A stretch of DNA of 8,227 nt from Aliarcobacter butzleri (GCA_012522985.1 JAAYJJ010000160.1:1-8227), one strand, 5' to 3'. Counted from the stretch's first letter, positions 1 to 4,873 are shown. Made by a program: numbers and translations. The notes: generated from the letters alone by a model not told the origin.

Positions 1-419
1 ATACTATAGAGAGCAATAAATTTAATGTAAAAGAATTAAGAAAATATAAAGAAGAATTAGATAGTGAAAATAACAGTATCTTTAATCAGGAGAGATTAGT
101 TTATTTTTTAAATAAGCATATATCTGATTTTGGACAAAATTATTTTAGACCTATATGGTTGCTGATAATTGTTTTAATTATACATTATTCTATAATCAAA
201 GGTTATGAATCTAATATTCTATATAAAATATATGAACCATTAAATTCTGACATTAAAATGATAGCAGATTTTTTAAATGATATTGCAAAAAATTTTATCC
301 CATTTAAACCAATGATGAAAAAAGGTGTTGAGTTTATAAGTATCTTATTTGGTATGATTTATTCGACATTATTGTGGCATATTATAGTATCAATAAAACT
401 ATATAGTAGAAAAAAATAA
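1..419 (+). CDS. C-terminal part of a two-helix membrane protein (5' end outside window)
   Basis: The reading frame is open from the first complete codon at position 3 to the TAA at 417-419, giving 138 residues, so the gene starts upstream of the window. The TTG at 159 is internal and not a start. The visible part has a charged region (KELRKYKEELDSE), then LNKHISDFGQNYFRPIW leading into a hydrophobic helix (IWLLIIVLIIHYSII). A polar loop of about 60 residues follows, with NFIPFKP, and then a second hydrophobic helix (FISILFGMIYSTLLWHIIV) ending in the basic tail KLYSRKK. From memory, Campylobacterota proteins with soluble N-terminal regions, pentapeptide-repeat ones among them, can end in a similar two-helix module. 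That N-terminal region is not in view, so the function cannot be named. That it is a membrane protein is well supported; the family is a guess. Confidence 0.7.
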   Translation, partial: TIESNKFNVKELRKYKEELDSENNSIFNQERLVYFLNKHISDFGQNYFRPIWLLIIVLIIHYSIIKGYESNILYKIYEPLNSDIKMIADFLNDIAKNFIPFKPMMKKGVEFISILFGMIYSTLLWHIIVSIKLYSRKK

Positions 420-450
420 GTATAGAAAAAGTTTTGCATACCAGTAAGAA

Positions 451-582
451 GTAAAGCTTTGTTTTTTTAGGGAATAAGATTTTTGAATGAATAGCGTTAA
501 AAAATCAAACTGTTTGAACGAAGTGAGTTTTTGATTTTTAGCTATGAGTGATAAAATCTCCTAAAAAAACAACTCGCTTTAC
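451..582. repeat. Large nested interrupted inverted repeat
   Basis: Several arms pair in the correct nested order. GTAAAGC (451-457) pairs with GCTTTAC (576-582). GTTTTTTTAGG (461-471) pairs with CCTAAAAAAAC (560-570), 11 perfect pairs. GATTTT (478-483) pairs with AAAATC (553-558), and ATAGC (491-495) with GCTAT (541-545). The A-rich block at 498-509 pairs with 530-540 with one bulge. The apical segment is about 511-526. Transcribed, it would fold into a hairpin of roughly 130 nt. Its last arm overlaps the small terminator hairpin at 571-592, so the two folds exclude each other. No reading frame explains it and I do not recognise it as a known RNA. Confidence 0.6.
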
Positions 583-592
583 GAGGTTTTTT
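563..592. terminator. Bidirectional-looking intrinsic terminator
   Basis: The stem CTCG (573-576) / CGAG (582-585) has loop CTTTA and can be extended by AA/TT with a bulged G. T6 (587-592) follows on the plus strand, and A7 (563-569) on the other side gives a U-tract on the minus strand. It lies between the plus-strand membrane-protein gene and the minus-strand ORF6N gene, which converge, so a two-way terminator fits. The stem is short, hence moderate confidence. A structural counterpart with compensated bases (CTCT/AGAG) follows the GNAT gene. Confidence 0.45.
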
Positions 593-593
593 G

Positions 594-621
594 ATACTTT
601 TTTGACGGGACAAAAAAGTAT
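594..621. terminator. Perfect 11-bp palindrome with ACGGGA loop
   Basis: ATACTTTTTTG (594-604) is perfectly complementary to CAAAAAAGTAT (611-621) around the six-base loop ACGGGA. The same 28-nt hairpin recurs, base for base, at 2772-2799. The T6/A6 arms could give a U-rich end on either strand. A role in ending transcription from both sides is plausible but not shown. Its right arm runs into a perfect TATAAT (619-624). Confidence 0.45.
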
Positions 622-709
622 AATAATAAAGAATAATTAAAGTTTTACCTTTTGCTGAGACAATGAGCTTTTTATAGCTTTAAAATTATTATGATTGTTT
701 TAGCTTTTT

Positions 710-732
710 GGTGACAATGAATTGTCACTTCC
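710..732 (+). repeat. 23-nt hairpin element, copy A
   Basis: The layout is GGTG (710-713), ACAA (714-717), loop TGAA (718-721), TTGT (722-725), then CACTTCC (726-732). GTGACAA pairs with TTGTCAC, a perfect 7-bp stem. The trailing TTCC is outside the stem and conserved in all copies. It faces copy B in inverted orientation across a 7-nt A-rich spacer. Confidence 0.8.
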
Positions 733-739
733 AAAAATA

Positions 740-762
740 GGAAGTGATGTTTCAACATCACC
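740..762 (-). repeat. 23-nt hairpin element, copy B
   Basis: Inverted copy: GGAA, then GTGATGT (744-750), loop TTCA, ACATCAC (755-761), C. Read on the minus strand it is GGTG, ATGT, TGAA, ACAT, CACTTCC. The inner four stem bases differ from copy A, but both sides changed together, so pairing is kept. Confidence 0.8.
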
Positions 763-805
763 CATTCAAAAAAGTATAATACTAAAGATATATCATTTGA
801 AAAAT

Positions 806-828
806 GGTGGGATTGAAATCCCACTTCC
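806..828 (+). repeat. 23-nt hairpin element, copy C, touching the ORF6N stop codon
   Basis: GGTG, GGAT, TGAA, ATCC, CACTTCC. The 7-bp stem GTGGGAT/ATCCCAC is perfect and again has compensated inner bases. Its last base (828) is also the last base of the minus-strand TAG stop codon (828-830), so the ORF6N transcript runs straight from stop codon into hairpin. Confidence 0.8.
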
Positions 829-1697
829 TACAATTTCTTAAACACTTCTAAACTTAGCTCCATCTTACTAAAAGCAAATACCTTTTTACCCAAATCTTTC
901 AAACTTGCTCCTATATGATATATAGTTTGATCATCTAGTATAATAAATCTATCATGGAAGTTTTTGTTTATTTTTAACTCTATATTGGTATATTGTTTTT
1001 GATATTTTATATAGTCTAAATTTAATTGTTTAGATATAGTATGGGTATATATAGTAAAGTTTATACTAGGATATTTAGAAAAAAGGGTAAATATTGTATC
1101 ATCTATATAGTTATCTATTAAAAGTACGGTTTTGTTTGCAACTTTAAGTATATCGTTAATAAAAATATATGCATCAAATATTTGACCGTTATAAAAAATA
1201 CCTTGAGTTGGTATTGGGTTATTTTCTAAGGCTTTAAAAATCTTTTTAAGACTCTCATCGGTATTTATTTCAAATTTTAATTGTCTTTTTTGTAGTTCTT
1301 TTAATTGCTCTTGAAATAATAAGTTACTATAAACTATCTTTCTCATATGAGCAAAAGTTCTGATTATTTGAACTGTAGTTTGGGTAGCAATCTTACTTTT
1401 TAGTATAGTAGCTAACATATAAACACCTTGTTCTGTAAATACCTTAGGATTTACTCTAGTTTTAGAGAAATCTGTGGTCAAAAGATTTGACCGCAAAATT
1501 TCAAACTCATTATCACTAAGTTCAAAATAAAAATCATCTTGAAATTTATCAATGTTGTTTTTTACCGCTTGATTTATATGTTTTGTTTCTACTCCATAAA
1601 GTTCTGCTAGATCCCTATCAAGCATTACTTGAATACCACGGATAGTATATATCTTATCACTTATAGAGTTTATTTGTAAAGTTATATTTTGTTCCAT
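828..1697 (-). CDS. ORF6N-domain DNA-binding protein with HKD-like C-terminus
   Basis: This 289-residue protein carries an N-terminal ORF6N domain (about residues 10-115). Recognisable are YTIRGIQVMLDRDLAELYGVE, then NIDKFQDDFYFELSDNEF, then VFTEQGVYMLATILKSKIA, followed by VQIIRTFAHMRK. A short coiled-coil-prone stretch (about 125-155) comes next. ORF6N is a DNA-binding domain found in phage antirepressor-like proteins and in chromosomal homologues. The C-terminal part (about 165-289) holds FHDRFIILD (H248, R250, D255), a variant of the HxK(x)4D phospholipase-D/HKD motif with Arg for Lys, then GASLKDLGKK (263-272). Only one such motif is present, so catalysis would need a dimer, if it occurs. 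The length looks complete. The start ATG (1695-1697) lies in the 108-bp right border repeat, behind a weak GAG ribosome site. Regulatory role is inferred. Confidence 0.85.
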   Translation of the reverse strand: MEQNITLQINSISDKIYTIRGIQVMLDRDLAELYGVETKHINQAVKNNIDKFQDDFYFELSDNEFEILRSNLLTTDFSKTRVNPKVFTEQGVYMLATILKSKIATQTTVQIIRTFAHMRKIVYSNLLFQEQLKELQKRQLKFEINTDESLKKIFKALENNPIPTQGIFYNGQIFDAYIFINDILKVANKTVLLIDNYIDDTIFTLFSKYPSINFTIYTHTISKQLNLDYIKYQKQYTNIELKINKNFHDRFIILDDQTIYHIGASLKDLGKKVFAFSKMELSLEVFKKL

Positions 1698-1724
1698 ATT
1701 TACTCTTTTTAGACTTAAAAGTAA

Positions 1725-1730
1725 ATTATA
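1725..1730 (-). promoter_or_regulatory. Likely -10 box of the ORF6N gene
   Basis: ATTATA on the plus strand reads TATAAT on the minus strand, 27 bases upstream of the start ATG, inside the right border repeat. No clear -35 is visible, as is usual for sigma70 promoters of Campylobacterota. The identical box lies at 3334-3339 before the broken RhuM gene. Confidence 0.5.
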
Positions 1731-1771
1731 TAGTTATATATCTTAAAGGATAGTAAATGATTGTAAGAATA

Positions 1772-1794
1772 GGTGGCATTAAAATCCAACTTCC
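1772..1794 (+). repeat. 23-nt hairpin element, copy D (degenerate)
   Basis: GGTG, GCAT, TAAA, ATCC, AACTTCC. The framework and TTCC tail are kept, but C1777/C1786 and G1775/A1788 do not pair, so the stem is decayed. It stands alone, with no inverted partner nearby. Confidence 0.6.
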
Positions 1795-1807
1795 TATAGT
1801 GTAATGA

Positions 1808-1945
1808 AAAAATGATAAGTTAGATGAATTTTTAACTGTTTGTATTTTGGAAATAGTTCAAAATAAGCTTGGTAGGGATGTTGTTAAAAATATAGAACAC
1901 TATAACATAAAATTTAAATTTAATTTTATATTAAGCTTATATTAG
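1808..1945 (+). pseudogene. Possible coding remnant
   Basis: From just after a TGA (1805-1807), a frame of 45 codons stays open to the TAG at 1943-1945 and contains the protein-like stretch ILEIVQNKLGRDVVKNIEHY. It has no ATG or GTG start and no ribosome site. It may be the tail of a degraded gene, or chance in AT-rich DNA. I do not recognise a family. Listed only because the 200 bp between the right border and the 56-aa gene hold nothing else. Confidence 0.2.
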
Positions 1946-1963
1946 TAGAATTATTGTGCAATG

Positions 1964-1971
1964 TATAGTAT
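1964..1971 (+). promoter_or_regulatory. Candidate -10 region for the 56-aa/GNAT pair
   Basis: TATAGTAT overlaps two -10-like hexamers (TATAGT, TAGTAT) about 22-29 bases before the 56-aa gene's ATG. No clear -35 is visible. This is the only promoter-like site near the pair; it is weak evidence on its own. Confidence 0.3.
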
Positions 1972-1992
1972 AAAATCTTAGGAGAGTGTGAA

Positions 1993-2163
1993 ATGACAAA
2001 AGCTTTTTTAGAACCATTGATAATAAAGCAAGAAAATGAAAAATTCATACATAAGGCATTCTCTAAAAAAAATATACAAAAAATTAAAGATTTCGATACT
2101 ATAAAAAGACCAAAACTCAAAAAAACAAAAGATAGAAAACTATCTATTTCAGACTTGATATAG
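1993..2163 (+). CDS. Small basic protein, 56 aa, upstream partner of GNAT gene
   Basis: ATG at 1993 follows a good ribosome site (AGGAGAG, from 1980) and opens 56 codons to TAG at 2161-2163. The product begins MTKAFLEPLIIKQENEKF, is very rich in lysine in its middle (KKNIQKIKDFDTIKRPKLKK) and ends KLSISDLI. There is no signal peptide, membrane segment or cysteine. I do not recognise the family, and it does not look like the ribbon-helix-helix (DUF1778) antitoxins that precede known GNAT toxins. Its stop is 10 bases before the GNAT ATG, and that ATG has almost no ribosome site of its own, so the two are probably translated together. The layout (small charged protein first, acetyltransferase second) suggests an antitoxin or partner role; this is inference from context only. 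Confidence 0.65.
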   Translation: MTKAFLEPLIIKQENEKFIHKAFSKKNIQKIKDFDTIKRPKLKKTKDRKLSISDLI

Positions 2164-2173
2164 ACTTGATTTT

Positions 2174-2746
2174 ATGACAAGAGAACGATTTGATGAGTGT
2201 TTTTCTTGCTTCCAACTTTTGGAAATAGTTTCAAAATCTGACTCAAAAAGAAAAATAAAAAGATTGCTTGAAACTTTTTCTTGTTCCAAAAACTTCGACT
2301 TGCAAGATTTTTTACATAATAAAGCTTTAACTTTTGAACAACATCTTCGTTCTAGAACTTACTTGTATGTTGATAATGAGACTAAAGAAGTAGTTGCTTA
2401 TTTTACTATAGCAATAAGTATGTTATTTACAAATGATTTATCTAATGATACTATAAAACTTTTGGATGGTTATAAAGATGATACTAGAAGTATCCCATGT
2501 TTTTTAATAGGACAATTAGGAAAATCAGATAAGTATAAAAAATATAAAATAGGTGAGTATTTATTATCTGATGCTTTAGATATTATTGATTGTTCACAAA
2601 ATAGTTTAGGTGGAAGATTTATTTTGATTGATTCTGTAAATAATCCTAAAGTTTTAGAATTTTATAAAGAAAACTCTTTTTTGGCAATAGAAAATGACAA
2701 AGAGTCAGAAAGTATTAAAATGATAAAACCATATTTTTCAGAATAA
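2174..2746 (+). CDS. GNAT-family acetyltransferase, possible toxin of a toxin-antitoxin pair
   Basis: The 190-residue product fits an N-acetyltransferase fold. The segments are RTYLYVDNETKEVVAYFTIA (about 61-80, strands 2-3), IPCFLIGQLGKSDKYKKYKIGEYLL (107-131, strand 4 and acetyl-CoA site), GGRFILIDSVNNPKVLEFYKEN (146-167) and a final strand. The NxxxxxFY signature (N157, F163, Y164) is present; that tyrosine is the usual general acid. The pyrophosphate-binding loop is off-consensus: in YKKYKIGEYLL only the last of the usual glycines (G127) remains. The N-terminal 50 residues are an extension with no recognised domain. Similar architecture occurs in GNAT toxins that acetylate aminoacyl-tRNA, but the substrate cannot be read from sequence. 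A stop at 2156 in this frame limits the start to ATG 2174. Confidence 0.8.
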   Translation: MTRERFDECFSCFQLLEIVSKSDSKRKIKRLLETFSCSKNFDLQDFLHNKALTFEQHLRSRTYLYVDNETKEVVAYFTIAISMLFTNDLSNDTIKLLDGYKDDTRSIPCFLIGQLGKSDKYKKYKIGEYLLSDALDIIDCSQNSLGGRFILIDSVNNPKVLEFYKENSFLAIENDKESESIKMIKPYFSE

Positions 2747-2750
2747 AAGC

Positions 2751-2770
2751 AACTCTTCATAGAGGTTTTT
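2751..2770 (+). terminator. Weak intrinsic terminator of the GNAT gene
   Basis: CTCT (2753-2756) pairs with AGAG (2761-2764) around TCAT; flanking AA/TT can add pairs past a bulged G, and T5 follows. It starts four bases after the GNAT stop. Corresponds to the CTCG/CGAG hairpin at 573-585, with paired changes preserving the stem. Confidence 0.4.
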
Positions 2771-2771
2771 G

Positions 2772-2799
2772 ATACTTTTTTGACGGGACAAAAAAGTAT
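2772..2799. terminator. Perfect 11-bp palindrome with ACGGGA loop, second copy
   Basis: ATACTTTTTTG (2772-2782) / CAAAAAAGTAT (2789-2799) with loop ACGGGA, identical to 594-621, followed by TATAAT (2797-2802). It may end transcription in either direction. Confidence 0.45.
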
Positions 2800-2886
2800 A
2801 ATAATAAAGAATAATAAAAGTTTTACTTTCTACTGGGATGATGAGCTTTTTATAGCTTTAAAAATTGTTATGATTGTTTTAGCTTT

Positions 2887-2909
2887 GGTGACAATGAATT
2901 GTCACTTCC
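2887..2909 (+). repeat. 23-nt hairpin element, copy E
   Basis: Identical to copy A: GGTG, ACAA, TGAA, TTGT, CACTTCC. Faces the enlarged copy F across a 7-nt spacer, the same spacing as the A-B pair. Confidence 0.8.
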
Positions 2910-2916
2910 AAAAACA

Positions 2917-2964
2917 GGAAGTGAGGATTTCTCAAAGAGAGTGCCAAGGCACAAGATCATCACC
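2917..2964 (-). repeat. Enlarged hairpin element, copy F (three-way junction)
   Basis: It keeps the ends of the family (GGAAGTGA at 2917-2924, TCACC at 2960-2964) but carries 48 nt in place of 23. The closing stem GTGA/TCAC continues past a G-A mismatch with GAT/ATC and a G-T pair (2921-2929 with 2955-2963). Inside are two perfect hairpins in tandem: TCTC/GAGA with loop AAA (2930-2940) and GTGCC/GGCAC with loop AA (2941-2952). The result is a compact three-way junction. Confidence 0.6.
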
Positions 2965-2967
2965 CAT

Positions 2968-3306
2968 TCAAAAAAGTATAATATTCAATACACTTGTTGC
3001 CCACTGACGAAAAAGTGTTGCTTTTTTGGAATTGACTTTATATCCTACAGAGATAACCATATCTAGATTATAATAATTTACTTTTCTTTTTTTACCATCT
3101 TTTGTAACTTGTTCCAAAATGGAACAGGTTGGATTTTGTAACAATTCACCATCTTTATAAATGTTTCCTATATGTTTTACAACTGCTGGTCTTTGTACAC
3201 CAAAAATAGTTGCAATATCCTCTGTTAAAAGCCAGATGCTTTCTTCTTCTATAGCTATTTCTAATTCTATTTCACCATCACTATATACTACTAAATTTTG
3301 TTCCAT
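2968..3306 (-). pseudogene. Truncated RhuM-family gene
   Basis: The frame encodes 112 residues matching the N-terminal part of RhuM-family proteins (COG3943), putative DNA-binding proteins named from a Salmonella pathogenicity island gene. Recognisable are IWLLTEDIATIFGVQRPAVVKHIGNIY (about 24-50, helix-turn-helix-like), VNYYNLDMVISVGYKVNS (76-93) and FRQWATSVL (99-107). Family members run on for roughly 200 more residues. Here the sequence changes after VL to NIILF and a TGA that belong to the left border repeat. So the gene was cut at the repeat boundary and borrows its stop from it. Start ATG 3304-3306 and promoter lie in the right border repeat shared with the ORF6N gene. A truncated DNA-binding protein might still be made, but a pseudogene is more likely. 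Confidence 0.8.
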
Positions 3307-3333
3307 ATTTACTCTTTTAGACTTTAAAAGTAA

Positions 3334-3339
3334 ATTATA
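3334..3339 (-). promoter_or_regulatory. Likely -10 box of the truncated RhuM gene
   Basis: TATAAT on the minus strand, in the same position relative to the start ATG as in the ORF6N gene; the surrounding leader is shared between the two genes. Confidence 0.45.
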
Positions 3340-3380
3340 TAGTTATATATCTTAAAGGATAGTAAATGATTGTAAGAATA

Positions 3381-3403
3381 GGTGACAATGAATTGTCACT
3401 TCC
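3381..3403 (+). repeat. 23-nt hairpin element, copy G
   Basis: Identical to copies A, E and I. It forms the outer end of right border copy 2 and faces copy H after a 26-nt spacer. Confidence 0.8.
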
Positions 3404-3429
3404 TAAAGAGAAAGTATATTTACTATGGT

Positions 3430-3452
3430 GGAAGTAAGGTTTTAACCTTACC
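3430..3452 (-). repeat. 23-nt hairpin element, copy H
   Basis: Inverted copy: GGAA, GTAAGGT (3434-3440), loop TTTA, ACCTTAC (3445-3451), C. Even the normally fixed outer G-C pair has become A-T with both sides changed, which is strong evidence that pairing matters. The linker after it (AAAAAAGTATAAT and an AAAGATATATCA block) matches the linker between copies B and C. Confidence 0.8.
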
Positions 3453-3496
3453 CACTTAAAAAAGTATAATAGTCAAAGATATATCACTTAAGAAAT

Positions 3497-3519
3497 GGTG
3501 ACAATGAATTGTCACTTCC
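3497..3519 (+). repeat. 23-nt hairpin element, copy I
   Basis: Identical to copies A, E and G. It is the last element before the core genome; G-H-I repeats the order and orientation of A-B-C, including the linker between the last two. Confidence 0.8.
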
Positions 3520-3615
3520 AGAAAAACTTTACTTTCATACAAATAACTATTTACTACTCACCACTCACAAATCACCACTTACTATCAACTAATGACTATT
3601 TAATCCCAATTTTAG
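3520..3615. other. Low-complexity C/A/T stretch before metK
   Basis: About 60 bases at 3540-3600 are nearly free of G and built of loose repeats of ACTATTTACT, CTCACCACTCAC and ATCACCACTTACT. No gene, SAM riboswitch or other structure is visible. Confidence 0.5.
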
Positions 3616-3621
3616 TACAAT
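3616..3621 (+). promoter_or_regulatory. Likely -10 box of metK
   Basis: TACAAT after TTTTAG, 37 bases before the metK ATG, with no clear -35. Typical spacing and context for a Campylobacterota housekeeping promoter. Confidence 0.45.
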
Positions 3622-3657
3622 TTAGTAATTTTGCTAATAGTTAGTATTGGAGATATT

Positions 3658-4818
3658 ATGACAAAAAACTATTTATTTACAAGTGAATCCGTAACAGAGG
3701 GGCATCCAGATAAGATGGCTGATCAAATAAGTGATGCTATTTTGGATTATATTATAGAGCAAGATCCAAAAGCTAGAGTAGCTTGTGAGACTATGTTATC
3801 AAATGGATATTGTATTATTGCAGGTGAAATAAGAACGCAAACATATGCTCCATTAGCTGAGATTGCACGGGATGTGATAAGAGAAATAGGTTATACAGAT
3901 GCTAGTTTTGGTTTTGATTATAGAAGTGCAGGGGTATTAAACGGTGTTGGAGAGCAAAGTCCAGATATAGCTCAAGGAGTAGATAAAGCTGATGGAGAGC
4001 AGGGTGCTGGGGATCAAGGGATGATGTTTGGATATGCTTGTGATGAGACACCAGAGTTTATGCCTATATCTATTATGTTAGCACATAAACTAGCTCATCA
4101 GTTAGCTGTGGTAAGAAAAAATGGTACTTTACCTTATCTTAGACCAGATGGTAAAACACAAGTTACTGTTGAATATGAAAATGATAAGATAAAAAGAATA
4201 CATACAATAGTAGTATCATCTCAACACAGTGCAGATGTTCCTATGGATATATTAAAAGAGGGGATTATAGAAGATGTAATCAAACCTATTATTCCAAAAG
4301 AGTATCTTGATGAGGATACAATTATACATATAAACCCAACAGGTAGATTTGTTATAGGTGGACCAGCAGGTGATACAGGACTAACTGGAAGAAAGATTAT
4401 AGTAGATACTTATGGTGGAATTTGTCCTCATGGAGGAGGGGCATTTAGTGGTAAAGATCCTAGCAAAGTAGATAGAAGTGGAGCATATATGGCAAGATAT
4501 ATAGCTAAAAATCTAGTTGCTAGTGGTATATGTAAAAAAGCTTCTATTCAAATTTCATATGCTATTGGTATAAGTAAACCAGTTTCAGTTATGGTTGATA
4601 CTCATAATACTTCAAATATAAGTGAAGAGCTTATTGAGGAGTGTGTATTAAAACTTTTTCCATTAACTCCTGCTGGGATAATAAAAGAACTTGATTTAAT
4701 TAGACCAATTTACAAAAAAACTGCAACATATGGACATTTTGGAAGAGAGTTAGAAGAGTTTAAATGGGAAAAAACAGATAGAGTAGAAGAAATTAAGTCA
4801 TTTTTAAAGTTGCTTTAA
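3658..4818 (+). CDS. metK: S-adenosylmethionine synthase
   Basis: MetK joins ATP and methionine to form S-adenosylmethionine, releasing phosphate and pyrophosphate, in the cytoplasm (usually a tetramer). The 386-residue product is full length for the family. Signatures are EGHPDK (14-19, substrate-binding histidine), [11 protein letters not shown] (116-126, the methionine/ATP loop) and the P-loop-like GGGAFSGKD (259-267) with its lysine at 266. The start chosen is ATG 3658, giving [15 protein letters not shown] as in relatives, with GGAG 7 bases upstream. A TTG at 3631 in the same frame would add nine unlikely residues. The gene stands alone with its own promoter, at the border between the repeat-rich region and the core operon. 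No SAM riboswitch is visible. Confidence 0.97.
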   Translation: MTKNYLFTSESVTEGHPDKMADQISDAILDYIIEQDPKARVACETMLSNGYCIIAGEIRTQTYAPLAEIARDVIREIGYTDASFGFDYRSAGVLNGVGEQSPDIAQGVDKADGEQGAGDQGMMFGYACDETPEFMPISIMLAHKLAHQLAVVRKNGTLPYLRPDGKTQVTVEYENDKIKRIHTIVVSSQHSADVPMDILKEGIIEDVIKPIIPKEYLDEDTIIHINPTGRFVIGGPAGDTGLTGRKIIVDTYGGICPHGGGAFSGKDPSKVDRSGAYMARYIAKNLVASGICKKASIQISYAIGISKPVSVMVDTHNTSNISEELIEECVLKLFPLTPAGIIKELDLIRPIYKKTATYGHFGRELEEFKWEKTDRVEEIKSFLKLL

Positions 4819-4828
4819 AGTCTTTTTT
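4803..4828 (+). terminator. Weak terminator over the metK stop codon
   Basis: TTTAAAG (4803-4809) pairs with CTTTAAA (4813-4819) around TTG, followed by TC and T6. The stem has only one G-C pair and includes the metK stop codon, so termination is probably partial. Confidence 0.3.
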
Positions 4829-4873
4829 ATTTTATATTTGATAAAGTATCATAAATTAATATAGGAGATTAAT

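Larger units (their letters stand above)
571..783. repeat. Left border repeat, copy 1
   Basis: This segment aligns almost continuously with 2751-2983. Both begin at AACTC of a small terminator, then share the 28-nt palindrome, a block containing GAGCTTTTTATAGCTTTA and ATGATTGTTTTAGCTTT, a head-to-head pair of 23-nt hairpins, and end in CAAAAAAGTATAATA. The copies differ mainly by small substitutions and by an enlarged second hairpin in copy 2. The repeat lies just downstream (minus-strand sense) of the ORF6N gene, as copy 2 lies downstream of the broken RhuM gene. Confidence 0.75.
1687..1794. repeat. Right border repeat, copy 1 (promoter and first codons of ORF6N gene)
   Basis: Nearly identical and of equal length (108 bp) to 3296-3403. 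Shared are the codons for MEQN, the leader, the -10 region and a 23-nt hairpin at the outer end. Past the fourth codon the two genes have nothing obvious in common. The hairpin is intact in copy 2 but degenerate here. Confidence 0.8.
2751..2983. repeat. Left border repeat, copy 2
   Basis: Second copy of the segment at 571-783, in the same orientation, 20 bp longer mainly because its second hairpin is enlarged. It starts four bases after the GNAT stop codon. Similarity to copy 1 ends within a few bases of 2983, exactly where the RhuM coding sequence breaks off. The small plus-strand frame through it is only the repeat being read by chance. Confidence 0.75.
3296..3403. repeat. Right border repeat, copy 2
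   Basis: Counterpart of 1687-1794, same length, with only a few differences. It contains MEQN codons, leader, -10 box and a perfect 23-nt hairpin (copy G) at the outer end. It lies immediately upstream of the broken RhuM gene. Confidence 0.8.

Noticed and set aside
159..419. Independent 86-aa protein starting at TTG 159
   Set aside because: The frame is open to the window edge and TTG falls inside a hydrophobic helix; it is an internal leucine.
1926..2120. Minus-strand 64-codon frame
   Set aside because: Opposite strand of the 56-aa gene, which has a good ribosome site and a downstream partner.
2917..2964. tRNA or tRNA-like gene in the three-armed element
   Set aside because: Only 48 nt, with no anticodon-arm or T-loop consensus; its ends match the hairpin family instead.
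2780..3007. Plus-strand 75-codon reading frame
   Set aside because: It runs through the left border repeat and the end of the broken RhuM gene; no ribosome site and no protein-like sequence.
3161..3355. Plus-strand 64-codon frame
   Set aside because: Opposite strand of the RhuM gene fragment and its promoter.
710..3519. CRISPR array made of the 23-nt repeats
   Set aside because: Copies are irregularly spaced, occur in both orientations and have varied stems; there are no uniform spacers.
3520..3657. SAM riboswitch upstream of metK
   Set aside because: No conserved core or stem architecture is visible; the stretch is low-complexity and almost G-free.
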